The translations under genes were made by a program, and so were the position numbers. The notes under the pieces are model-generated. The model did no database searches, had not been told where the DNA came from, and worked only from the letters and a program-made list of their open reading frames with translations. Positions 21,727 through 28,550 of a DNA stretch of 30,916 nucleotides are shown here, piece after piece. The stretch lies in contig DESI01000024.1 in NCBI GenBank assembly GCA_002361235.1, forward strand, positions 1-30,916, written 5' to 3'. How positions within the stretch are numbered: the first letter of the stretch is position 1; every line of letters starts with the position of its first letter. The stretch is from Porphyromonadaceae bacterium UBA3318 (lineage in GTDB: Bacteria > Bacteroidota > Bacteroidia > Bacteroidales > Muribaculaceae).

Positions 21727-23013
21727 ATGAACGATCTGATTATCATAATAGCACTGATACTCCTGAACGGAGTGTTTTCCATGTCGGAAGTAGCCTTGAT
21801 TTCCGCGCGTAAATCAAGGCTGTCCACCGATGCCAGGAACGGGAACCGCAATGCCGGCATCGCCTTGAAACTGCAGGGCAATCCGGACCGGTTTCTGTCG
21901 ACCATACAGATCGGAATCACCCTTATAGGGATTCTTACCGGTCTATTTTCAGGGGCAACCATAGCCTCTGAGATAAGCGATTATTTCGTTAAGTTGGGTA
22001 TGTCGCCGAAGCCGGCGTTGAACCTGTCACGAATCATTATAGTGACACTTGTCACCTATCTGTCGATTGTTGTCGGCGAGTTGGTGCCCAAGCGCATAGG
22101 CATGGGTAAAGCTGATACAATCGCCAAGATCATGGCGCGGCCCATGAGGCTTCTTTCCGTAATAGCCTATCCGATAGTATGGATACTGTCGGCATCCACA
22201 TCGCTGCTGGTCAGAATCCTTCATATCCGTGACACTGCACCCGCTGTGACGGAGGATGAAATAAAATCATTGATTCAGGAGGGCACCGATTCCGGCGAGG
22301 TGCGTGAAGTGGAGCAGGACATAATGGAACGCGCTCTCGTGATGGGTGACAGCCGCATCGACGCAATCATGACGAGCCGCAAGGATGTGGTGGTCCTCAA
22401 CATAGGAATGGATTCGGAAAACATCCGTAAGATTCTGGCTGAGGACTTACATTCATCCTATCCGGTGCTTGACGGTGATAAGAAAGAAATATGCGGTGTC
22501 GTGTCGTTGAAGAGTCTTATCCTGAAACTTGACTCCCCGGAGTTCAACATCGAGGACGAACTGACCGCCGGATTATGTCTGCCCGATACCATGACGTTTT
22601 ATGACGCACTGGAAACATTCCAGAGTTCAAAGGAGCACTCGGCTCTGGTGTATGACGAATACGGCAGTTTTCAGGGTATCGTGACACTGCGTGATATTCT
22701 TGACGGGCTGATAGGGAATGCCATGCACGGTGACGACGGATCCAAAATAACCAAACGTGTCGACAGGGACGAATGGCTTGTGGACGGGCAATGTCCTGTC
22801 TATGATTTTCTTGAATACTTCGGGCGTGAAGACCTGTACAGGCCGTCGACGTACTCCACCATTGGAGGCATCATACTCGAGACGATGAAGAAAGTGCCGG
22901 CCGAAGGGGATGTCATCACATGGAATCGCTTCAGATTTGAGGTAGTGGACATGGACCGTGCCCGTATCGACAAGATCGCGGTGTCGCATACAGACTCCCC
23001 GCAGGGAATATGA
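21727..23013 (+). CDS. CorC/HlyC-type CNNM transporter protein
   Basis: A 428-residue membrane protein, starting at 21727 (MNDLIIIIALILLNGVFSMS, 20 residues). The N-terminal DUF21/CNNM domain (about residues 1-190) has three or four transmembrane segments and SEVALISARKSRL. A CBS pair follows at about 205-330 (HSSYPVLDGDKKEICGVVSL and EHSALVYDEYGSFQGIVTL), then a CorC_HlyC domain at about 345-425 (DRDEWLVDGQCPVYDFLEYF). Proteins of this kind take part in magnesium or cobalt efflux; the old hemolysin label is misleading. It is transcribed alone and converges with the CAT-like gene. Confidence 0.93.
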   Translation: MNDLIIIIALILLNGVFSMSEVALISARKSRLSTDARNGNRNAGIALKLQGNPDRFLSTIQIGITLIGILTGLFSGATIASEISDYFVKLGMSPKPALNLSRIIIVTLVTYLSIVVGELVPKRIGMGKADTIAKIMARPMRLLSVIAYPIVWILSASTSLLVRILHIRDTAPAVTEDEIKSLIQEGTDSGEVREVEQDIMERALVMGDSRIDAIMTSRKDVVVLNIGMDSENIRKILAEDLHSSYPVLDGDKKEICGVVSLKSLILKLDSPEFNIEDELTAGLCLPDTMTFYDALETFQSSKEHSALVYDEYGSFQGIVTLRDILDGLIGNAMHGDDGSKITKRVDRDEWLVDGQCPVYDFLEYFGREDLYRPSTYSTIGGIILETMKKVPAEGDVITWNRFRFEVVDMDRARIDKIAVSHTDSPQGI

Positions 23014-23070
23014 ACAGTCCGGAATGGGATAGGTCCGGCAATAGGCGGTAACAGCAATGTTAAGGCAGGT

Positions 23071-23694
23071 TCAAATGGAAAGCATGTTGATTTCTGTCTG
23101 CAACAGTGACAGAAAACGGGCTGCGTGTGCGCCGTCCATCTGTGTGTGATGGAACTGAAATGAGACGGTGAGGAGTGTCTTGAACCAGCTTCTGCGGTAA
23201 CTGCCCCATATCATGAAGGGATTGTTGAATATGCCGCTATACATTCCGACGGCCCCGTCTATATCATACTGTGCCAATGCCGATGTGCCGATAACCATGC
23301 TGTCGATGATGTCATGATTTGTGCATGATTCGGATACCTGCCGCGTCAAACGCAGATAATCGGCATTGAATTTTGAGATATCCTCGCTGAAAGGTATGTC
23401 GCACGAGCTTACTTCTCCATCGCGGTTGGCCACAATTGTATTGACAGCCAGAGTGTCATAGCGCATCAGTTTGCCGTCCACCGGCAGCATATAGAATTCC
23501 TTTACCTGAGAGGCCGCTTTGCCGATGCACCAGCACATAAGCATATTGAATTTCAGGCCGTGCCGGCGCCCGATACGCCTCAGTCGAGACACATCCAGAG
23601 TCTTTATCAGCGTTACCATCGGCATTGGTGCCTTCATCCACATCTCGAAAGCGTATGCCCGCGTCGTTTCCTTCGGATTTATTTCCTCCATCAT
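23071..23694 (-). CDS. CAT-like O-acetyltransferase
   Basis: A protein of about 207 residues of the chloramphenicol acetyltransferase fold. The catalytic motif HHTQMDG (HHxxxDG) is near the C-terminus in FQFHHTQMDGAHAARFLSLL. FNMLMCWCIGKA and NPFMIWGSY are other typical blocks. I chose the ATG at 23694; an in-frame TTG at 23706, right after the preceding stop, and an ATG at 23691 are alternatives. It would transfer acetyl groups from acetyl-CoA. Many such chromosomal proteins do not confer resistance, so the acceptor is unknown. It follows the second GNAT gene closely, probably in one operon with the TfoX-like gene. Confidence 0.87.
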   Translation of the reverse strand: MMEEINPKETTRAYAFEMWMKAPMPMVTLIKTLDVSRLRRIGRRHGLKFNMLMCWCIGKAASQVKEFYMLPVDGKLMRYDTLAVNTIVANRDGEVSSCDIPFSEDISKFNADYLRLTRQVSESCTNHDIIDSMVIGTSALAQYDIDGAVGMYSGIFNNPFMIWGSYRRSWFKTLLTVSFQFHHTQMDGAHAARFLSLLQTEINMLSI

Positions 23695-23706
23695 ATTCTG
23701 ATTCAA

Positions 23707-24279
23707 TTAAATTGCTTCTCCGGTCTGAGTGTCATTGGTTATAAGGAGGGCATGATAATCTTCTTTTGTCATGATGTAGAAGTGCTCAGTGCGCCTGTCC
23801 CCGAGCGGAGACAGGATATCATGGTTCGTGTGATGATATTTGAATCCGCACTTCTCGCACACCCGTTTTGACTTTGAGTTGCCATCATAATATCCGCACC
23901 ACACTGCATCAAGATCCACTTCATCGAAACATCTGTCTAACAGGGCTTTTACAGCTTCGGGAATCAGCCCTTGCCCCCAATAAGGCTTGCCGATCCAATA
24001 GCCTATCTCTGCCTCCCCCTGCCTCATGGCTGCTGAGTGAAGACCGTCGCCAAACATGATGCCGCAGCTGCCGACAGGCTCGCCCGTTTCTTTCAGAACG
24101 ACGGCGTATGTCTCAGGGGCAGAAAAAACGGTCCGGATTATTTCCAGACTGTGTTGTACGGATGTATGCGGCGGCCAGCCGGCAATGGGACCAATGTCTG
24201 GATCACCGGCATACTTGAACAGAGAGTCCGCCTCGCTTTCCTGCCAGGGTCTGAGGATAAGTCTTGCCGTTTCTATCAT
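23707..24279 (-). CDS. RimJ/RimL-type GNAT acetyltransferase
   Basis: A 190-residue acetyltransferase starting at 24279 (MIETARLILRPWQESEADSL, 20 residues); a longer in-frame extension lies within the upstream gene. Acetyl-CoA binding is by GEAEIGYWIGKPYWGQGLIP (20 residues), with Q-G-x-x-x-E-A, followed by VWCGYYDGNSKSKRVCEKCG, the usual Asn/Ser-Lys-R motif. This subfamily acetylates protein N-termini or small molecules; the substrate is unknown. The start overlaps the TfoX-like stop by four bases (ATGA). Confidence 0.88.
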   Translation of the reverse strand: MIETARLILRPWQESEADSLFKYAGDPDIGPIAGWPPHTSVQHSLEIIRTVFSAPETYAVVLKETGEPVGSCGIMFGDGLHSAAMRQGEAEIGYWIGKPYWGQGLIPEAVKALLDRCFDEVDLDAVWCGYYDGNSKSKRVCEKCGFKYHHTNHDILSPLGDRRTEHFYIMTKEDYHALLITNDTQTGEAI

Positions 24280-24590
24280 TTCTTTTTCGTTTTGGGGAAG
24301 GGCAGAACTTCCCATAGTGTTTCTATCACTTTCAATACCTTTGTCCTGTCCCGGAAGTCAAGAATATAAGCTTCTTTTGCGCCTTGGTAGGGACAGCCAC
24401 ATTCTGCGTCAGCCATCATTTCGGCAATACAGGGCAATTTCTTAACATAGGCCATATTGTCGCAAGCCGTGATGACGCACTTACCGTTGACATAGATGAT
24501 GTAATCACCCATCATCTTACGGCTGCGCACCTCTCCCAAAGGAGCAAGCGCATCGCAAACGAACTCTATGAAGTCAGTTGAACATGCCAT
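24276..24590 (-). CDS. TfoX N-terminal-domain protein
   Basis: A 104-residue protein consisting only of a TfoX N-terminal domain (RKMMGDYIIYVNGKCVITAC, 20 residues, and AYILDFRDRTKVLKVIE). In gammaproteobacteria TfoX/Sxy promotes competence, but stand-alone domain proteins like this are widespread and of unknown role. It is the first gene of a minus-strand trio with a GNAT and a CAT-like enzyme. A TAACTTTG box (24669-24662) about 70 bases upstream is the likely promoter. Confidence 0.85.
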   Translation of the reverse strand: MACSTDFIEFVCDALAPLGEVRSRKMMGDYIIYVNGKCVITACDNMAYVKKLPCIAEMMADAECGCPYQGAKEAYILDFRDRTKVLKVIETLWEVLPFPKTKKK

Positions 24591-24661
24591 GTTGTTATTT
24601 CGTAGGAAACGGAGCGCAGAAATCCTGTCTGTTGAACTGTAGAAATGCTATTTTCCGTCTA

Positions 24662-24669
24662 CAAAGTTA
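24662..24669 (-). promoter_or_regulatory. -7 box of the TfoX-GNAT-CAT unit
   Basis: TAACTTTG on the minus strand, in the divergent region facing the META lipoprotein gene. Its -33 partner is weak. A TATTTTTG on the plus strand (24692-24699) is the corresponding candidate for the META gene. Confidence 0.45.
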
Positions 24670-24730
24670 ACGATAATTGTCCGGTTTTAAGTATTTTTGC
24701 GTTCGGAAAATATATCAAATTCAATACATA

Positions 24731-25225
24731 ATGAAAAACCCGGAAATAGTAATGTCTCTGATGGGCGTCGCTTTATTGATGGCGACGGCTACCGGATGTT
24801 CAGGCAATAAAGAAGCAAAAGCGGTCAATGCCGACAACGCGGTTCAGACCGAAGTGGCAAATGCCGACATCCGCGGACAGTGGTATATCGAGAACATCGT
24901 GTTCAGCGACTCTGACTACGTGCGTCCTGACGAGACATCATCGAGCATGAAGCAGTATATTGTATTCAAAGACAGCACATACTTCATCATGACGAACTGC
25001 AATTCCCTCAGCGGGTCGTATACAGTGAAAGGAGATACCATCACTCTCGGAGACGGAGCCATGACGGAGATGGCCTGTGATGACATGAGAACAGAGGACG
25101 CGCTGCGGCGTATTCTGCCACACATATCCACCGTAGACGTTCAGAATGATTCTGTGGTGAGGTTGAATGGTTCGACTCCCGCCGAGTGCATACTCCTGCG
25201 AAAAGCAAAAACAGAAATCAAATGA
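24731..25225 (+). CDS. META-domain lipoprotein (HslJ-like)
   Basis: A 164-residue lipoprotein. The ATG at 24731 opens a signal segment with the lipobox TATG-Cys23; the longer frame upstream runs through the promoter region. The mature part is a META domain: IRGQWYIENIVF, YIVFKDSTYFIMTNCNSLSG (20 residues), SYTVKGDTITLG, and AMTEMACDDMRTEDALRRIL with the usual MACxxM block. META proteins such as HslJ act at the cell envelope and are linked to stress or antibiotic tolerance; the mechanism is unclear. The next small lipoprotein starts 21 bases downstream, likely on the same transcript. Confidence 0.87.
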   Translation: MKNPEIVMSLMGVALLMATATGCSGNKEAKAVNADNAVQTEVANADIRGQWYIENIVFSDSDYVRPDETSSSMKQYIVFKDSTYFIMTNCNSLSGSYTVKGDTITLGDGAMTEMACDDMRTEDALRRILPHISTVDVQNDSVVRLNGSTPAECILLRKAKTEIK

Positions 25226-25246
25226 ACATAAAATTATATTGCAAAT

Positions 25247-25618
25247 ATGAAGAAGGTGCTGTATATCGGATTGATAGGTCTGATGACAGGTTGTGGGGAT
25301 GGTCAGCCACGACAGCCTGAAAGACTGCCTGATGATGAGATTCCGGCGTTTCGCGATGCCTGCATCAAAATGGGGCAGCACATAATATTGAAGGACTCGG
25401 CATATCATTTGACGATAGCCAAAGACAGCGCCATGCGATTGGGAATTCCCGGACGATATTATGACCGAATGCAGCAGGAGCTGGAATACACCAATTATAT
25501 CGTCAAGGAAGAATATAACAAAAAGGGCATTCCAATCGAAATGCCTGAATATACAATCGATACGGTCAATAGGATTGATACGATCGATACCACTAATCCG
25601 ACTAATACAACCAATTGA
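25247..25618 (+). CDS. Small lipoprotein with Thr/Asn/Asp tail
   Basis: A 123-residue protein with a very short signal segment and lipobox LMTG-Cys16. The middle is helical (AFRDACIKMGQHIILKDSAY, 20 residues; YYDRMQQELEYTNYIVKEEY). The last 20 residues are low complexity (TVNRIDTIDTTNPTNTTN), derived from short repeats of GATAC/ACTAAT-like triplets. No known family recognised. It follows the META lipoprotein and is probably co-expressed. Confidence 0.7.
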   Translation: MKKVLYIGLIGLMTGCGDGQPRQPERLPDDEIPAFRDACIKMGQHIILKDSAYHLTIAKDSAMRLGIPGRYYDRMQQELEYTNYIVKEEYNKKGIPIEMPEYTIDTVNRIDTIDTTNPTNTTN

Positions 25619-25783
25619 ACGCTCAGACAATCAGCTTAAACTGTAAGTCCGATTAAGTTATTTCATCGCTATAAAAGTTTATAAAAAGAGTTTAATCTAT
25701 GAATAACCTATTAATAAACTATGAAAAATCGCAATTTTGTTTGTATGTCTGCGTTTTATAGACAAATAAAAAATAGATGCGAA

Positions 25784-25888
25784 ATGAATTTACCATGGTA
25801 CGCATATCTGCCGGTGGTTGCAGGAATAATCGGAGGCTTAATCGGTGGGCGCTATTACAAAAGGAATAAGGACAAAAAGTGCAAATAG
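25784..25888 (+). CDS. Putative 34-residue membrane peptide
   Basis: The ORF runs MNLPWYAYLPVVAGIIGGLI (20 residues), then GGRYYKRNKDKKCK and TAG. It has one hydrophobic segment with GxxxG-type spacing and a strongly basic tail, as in small single-pass inner-membrane proteins. GAAATG context, no clear Shine-Dalgarno site, and no promoter box found close by. The amino-acid pattern is too regular for chance but expression is unproven. Confidence 0.55.
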   Translation: MNLPWYAYLPVVAGIIGGLIGGRYYKRNKDKKCK

Positions 25889-26076
25889 CACTCATACTGC
25901 GAGGTAATTTTGCGATACTTGTACGTAAAATCCCGGCAGACGCACAGGTCAGAACATGGTTGGGCCTAACATCCCTCGGGAACAATCTCAAAACCTCAGA
26001 TTAGTACTATAAGAAACACAAGTTTCTTCTAAGTACATAATAATGAAATTATAAGAAATTAGGCTCATATAATCGG
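25889..26076. other. Intergenic stretch with no supportable gene
   Basis: It contains a TAATTTTG (25905-25912) that could be a -7 box, and a frame open from about 25880 to 26002 that starts with GTG and overlaps the membrane peptide. I do not recognise its product and see no start context, so it is not called. Confidence 0.4.
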
Positions 26077-26395
26077 GGATGCTTATTCTCCTATTGGAAT
26101 CTATTGCCTCGGAGAGGCTGTTTCTCATTAACCCCACGATGGACGGAGACAGCTTCAGCTGGCACCGTCATTCGTGGGGTATACGGGAACGACAATGTTT
26201 GGTCGGAGACCATGTCGCTGCACTTCTCGATATGACAATGGCGTAAAGGCGAGCGGCATGGTCTCCGACCAAGCTGTATCACATCTGTCTAACCCCACGA
26301 TGGCTGTCGGGACGCTTCGCACCCTTGAGCCATCGTGGGGTTAATGAGAAACAGCCTCTCCGAGGCAATAGATTCCGATAGACGAATAAGCATCC
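26077..26395. repeat. 319-bp element with 66-base inverted arms and three inner hairpins
   Basis: Arms 26077-26142 and 26330-26395 are inverted copies; the inner 47 bases are identical and a few mismatches fall in the outer third. Inside lie hairpin A (26131-26180), hairpin B (21-base arms 26199-26219 / 26252-26272, one G-U pair) and hairpin C (perfect 16-bp, 26290-26305 / 26328-26343). A and C use the same AACCCCACGATGG sequence as the outer arms, so pairings compete. CGGAGAC recurs in A and B. No ORF fits. It could be a non-autonomous mobile element or a structured RNA. Confidence 0.75.
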
Positions 26396-26479
26396 GAATA
26401 AACATCCGAATAAGCATCCGAATAATCATCCGAATAATCATCCGAATATGCATCCGAATAATCATCCGAATATGCATCC
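26384..26479. repeat. Tandem array of a 12-bp repeat, eight copies
   Basis: Consensus GAATAAKCATCC, copies starting at 26384, 26396, 26408, 26420, 26432, 26444, 26456 and 26468, each differing by at most two bases, followed by a partial GAATAG. The first copy is the outer end of the palindromic element's right arm. Because 12 is a multiple of three, two minus-strand frames stay open through it (periods such as YSDA/YSDD and MHIR/MIIR). It is not a CRISPR array, as there are no spacers. Confidence 0.85.
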
Positions 26480-26532
26480 GAATAGTTCTGTGCCTTGTCT
26501 TTCTTTGAATTTCGCTCTGATTTAACCAAATG

Positions 26533-26550
26533 TAACTATTTTTGTAGTTA
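26533..26550 (-). promoter_or_regulatory. BlaI-type operator, copy 1
   Basis: The 18-base site TAACTACAAAAATAGTTA on the minus strand, a near-palindrome (TAACTA...TAGTTA). On that strand it is followed directly by TACATTTG (26534-26527), a possible -7 box for leftward transcription into the tandem repeats. Confidence 0.65.
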
Positions 26551-26577
26551 AGAAAGGTTAAAAGTCAAATCCTGCTA

Positions 26578-26607
26578 TTGCAACTACAAAAATAGTTATT
26601 AACTTTG
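26578..26607 (+). promoter_or_regulatory. blaI promoter with operator copy 2 in the spacer
   Basis: TTG (26578-26580), a 19-base spacer, TAACTTTG (26600-26607). The spacer contains AACTACAAAAATAGTTA (26582-26598), so a bound repressor would sit between the -33 and -7 boxes. Confidence 0.75.
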
Positions 26608-26614
26608 CCATGTG

Positions 26615-26632
26615 TAACTACAAAAATAGTTA
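26615..26632 (+). promoter_or_regulatory. BlaI-type operator, copy 3, touching the start codon
   Basis: TAACTACAAAAATAGTTA, identical to copy 1, ends on the A of the blaI ATG at 26632. It lies at or just after the predicted transcription start. Confidence 0.75.
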
Positions 26633-27015
26633 TGAAAAGGAAACAGGAGGACAAACTGACTCCCAAAGAGGAGGAACTGATGCGTTTGCTGTGGGAATAT
26701 GGTCCGATAGCGATCAGCAGACTGGTGGAACTGTATCCGGATCCAAAGCCACATTTCAATACGGTATCGACCGTGATGCGCAGGCTGGAGGCCAAGGGTT
26801 TTGTGGACCATGAGAACTCAGGAGGAACCTTCCATTATTTTGCCAAGGTCGAGAAAGAGTACTTCCGCAGTCGCAGTTTCGGTAATTTCATCAAGAATTA
26901 TTTCGGAGGGAACTATTTCGGTGCCGTGTCATCGTTGGTGGCCGAAGAAAAGATTTCTGCCGATGAATTAAAGGAATTGCTTAGGCTTGTAGAGCAGAAG
27001 GGGAGTCAAAAATAA
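26632..27015 (+). CDS. BlaI/MecI-family transcriptional repressor
   Basis: A 127-residue repressor starting at 26632 (MKRKQEDKLTPKEEELMRLL, 20 residues). The N-terminal winged helix (about 10-80: LWEYGPIAISRLVELY, PHFNTVSTVMRRLEAKGFVD of 20 residues) is followed by the dimerisation helices (FGNFIKNYFGG, ADELKELLRLVEQ). Family members are dimers that bind palindromes and are inactivated by proteolysis when a BlaR1-like sensor fires. Three operator copies at 26533-26632 point to autorepression. The M56 gene starts seven bases downstream. No beta-lactamase gene is nearby, so the regulon is probably something else. Confidence 0.93.
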   Translation: MKRKQEDKLTPKEEELMRLLWEYGPIAISRLVELYPDPKPHFNTVSTVMRRLEAKGFVDHENSGGTFHYFAKVEKEYFRSRSFGNFIKNYFGGNYFGAVSSLVAEEKISADELKELLRLVEQKGSQK

Positions 27016-27022
27016 GATTACG

Positions 27023-28417
27023 ATGGGAGCTTTTTTATCATATTCCATAATAAGCGGGTTCGCGTTGCTGGCGTTGTACCTTGCATATAGGTTGCTTTTG
27101 GCCCGGGACAATCAGCATGGATTTAACCGTGGAGTGTTATTGGCCATTTATGCAGTGTCATTTGCGGCATATCCTGTTCTTCAATTGGTCAGCGGTCTTA
27201 AAGGCGCGTCATCTTCACAGATGGTTGCGCATGGTGCCATGGAGGTAATCGGCAAGTCAGAGGTCGCAGACTCGACACCTGTATGGGGAGTCATACTGGT
27301 ATTGGCATTCATAATCGGAATGGTGATAGTATCGATAAGAACCGTGATAACATGGGTGCGACTCATCAGAGTGATACGTTCCGGCCAAAAGATAGAGCAT
27401 AACGGATACACCTTGGTTGTGACGGACGACGAACGGTTGGCTCCGTTCAGCTGGATGCGCTATGTGGTGATCAGCCGCCGGGATTATGGGAGTTACAGTC
27501 CGGCGATAGTTACGCACGAACTGAAGCACATAGCCTGTCACCATTGGGTGGACCTGTTGATTGCCCAATCGGTGTGTATCGTGAACTGGTTCAACCCGGC
27601 TGCGTGGCTGATGCGCGACGAACTGATGCTGGTGCATGAATATCAGGCCGACATGGCTGTCATTGACCGTGGCCATGACGCGCAGGAATATCAGATGTTG
27701 TTGATAAAGAAAGCTGTTGGCGCCAGATTCCCGTCCTTGGCCAACAGCCTGAATCATAGTAAACTCAAAAAACGAATCACCATGATGTACAAAGCAAAAA
27801 GTGGTGCGGGGCGAAAGTGGAAAGCCCTCGCGATGGTGCCTGTGCTTGCGTTGGCACTGGGTCTGACCGGAGTACCGGCCGTAAGAGCCGCTGTGTCGAC
27901 TATCGGCACTCTCAAAGTTTCTGACGGCAAAAGTAGTGAAAATCCGTCAGATAACAAAACCTCTGTCCCGCATTTCAAGGTCAAGAGCATCAACAACATC
28001 GACGGTAAGACCACTGTGGAAATCAGAGGCGAAGGGCTGGGCAATAGACTGAATGTTTCGGGAGGAACCTTCACTACGAAGGGCAAGACATACGAAGCCA
28101 GGTCGTTGAATTGCTCCATGACAGATGGCAATGCCACCATCACAGCCGAGTTCCCGTTCCTGACTGAATTCGACAATGTCATCATGACGCTTGACATCAA
28201 CGGCGAAAAAATGACCTTCGACCTTGAAGACTTCTTCAACAATGCGGGAAAATCAATAGCTTCAATCCCCGGTCTGGAAAACATGAAGGTGTATTTGGAC
28301 GGTAAGGAAATTAGTCTGATAGATATGCAGGAAATCGCATCGGATCAGATTGCGTCGATGTCGGTTGACAAGAAAGAAAACATCATCTATATCACCATCA
28401 AGAAAACAGATAAATAA
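27023..28417 (+). CDS. M56 (BlaR1-like) membrane metallopeptidase with plug-like C-terminus
   Basis: A 464-residue membrane protein. Transmembrane segments are near residues 5-26, 37-57 and 87-110, with a fourth near 265-287. The cytosolic protease has HELKH at 165-169 and the third zinc ligand Glu206 in VHEYQAD. The outer part (288-464) is not a penicillin-binding domain. It has a beta-rich segment (TTVEIRGEGLGNRLNVSGGT, 20 residues) and ends VYLDGKEISLIDMQEIASDQ (20 residues), then IASMSVDKKENIIYITIKK, resembling the plug segment of SusC-like receptors. It probably senses an envelope signal and cleaves the BlaI partner encoded just upstream. Confidence 0.9.
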   Translation: MGAFLSYSIISGFALLALYLAYRLLLARDNQHGFNRGVLLAIYAVSFAAYPVLQLVSGLKGASSSQMVAHGAMEVIGKSEVADSTPVWGVILVLAFIIGMVIVSIRTVITWVRLIRVIRSGQKIEHNGYTLVVTDDERLAPFSWMRYVVISRRDYGSYSPAIVTHELKHIACHHWVDLLIAQSVCIVNWFNPAAWLMRDELMLVHEYQADMAVIDRGHDAQEYQMLLIKKAVGARFPSLANSLNHSKLKKRITMMYKAKSGAGRKWKALAMVPVLALALGLTGVPAVRAAVSTIGTLKVSDGKSSENPSDNKTSVPHFKVKSINNIDGKTTVEIRGEGLGNRLNVSGGTFTTKGKTYEARSLNCSMTDGNATITAEFPFLTEFDNVIMTLDINGEKMTFDLEDFFNNAGKSIASIPGLENMKVYLDGKEISLIDMQEIASDQIASMSVDKKENIIYITIKKTDK

Positions 28418-28466
28418 CAATAATTATAACCGGCTATATTTCAGAGATATAAAGTTGTCTTAAAAT

Positions 28467-28498
28467 AATCGAGGCTACCGACCGGCAGCCTCGATTTT
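28467..28498. terminator. Terminator between convergent genes
   Basis: A 10-bp stem AATCGAGGCT / AGCCTCGATT (28467-28476 / 28487-28496), followed by TTTT-rich sequence on the plus strand and by ATTATTTTA on the minus strand. It can serve both the M56 gene and the leftward arsenic operon. Confidence 0.8.
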
Positions 28499-28550
28499 AT
28501 ATTATGTTTAAGGTGACAAAAGAAGAGTTCCCTAAATGAATAGGCGAATA

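Noticed and set aside
23071..23694. Annotation as a chloramphenicol resistance gene
   Set aside because: The fold and HHxxxDG motif are present, but many chromosomal CAT-like enzymes do not act on chloramphenicol, so only the fold is claimed.
24938..25630. 230-codon minus-strand ORF across the META and small lipoprotein genes
   Set aside because: Antisense to two lipoproteins that each show signal segments and lipoboxes.
25880..26002. GTG-initiated ORF of about 40 codons after the membrane peptide
   Set aside because: No start context and no recognisable pattern; it overlaps the membrane peptide gene.
26384..26479. Tandem repeats considered as a CRISPR array
   Set aside because: Units are 12 bp, directly adjacent, with no spacers and no cas genes in the window.
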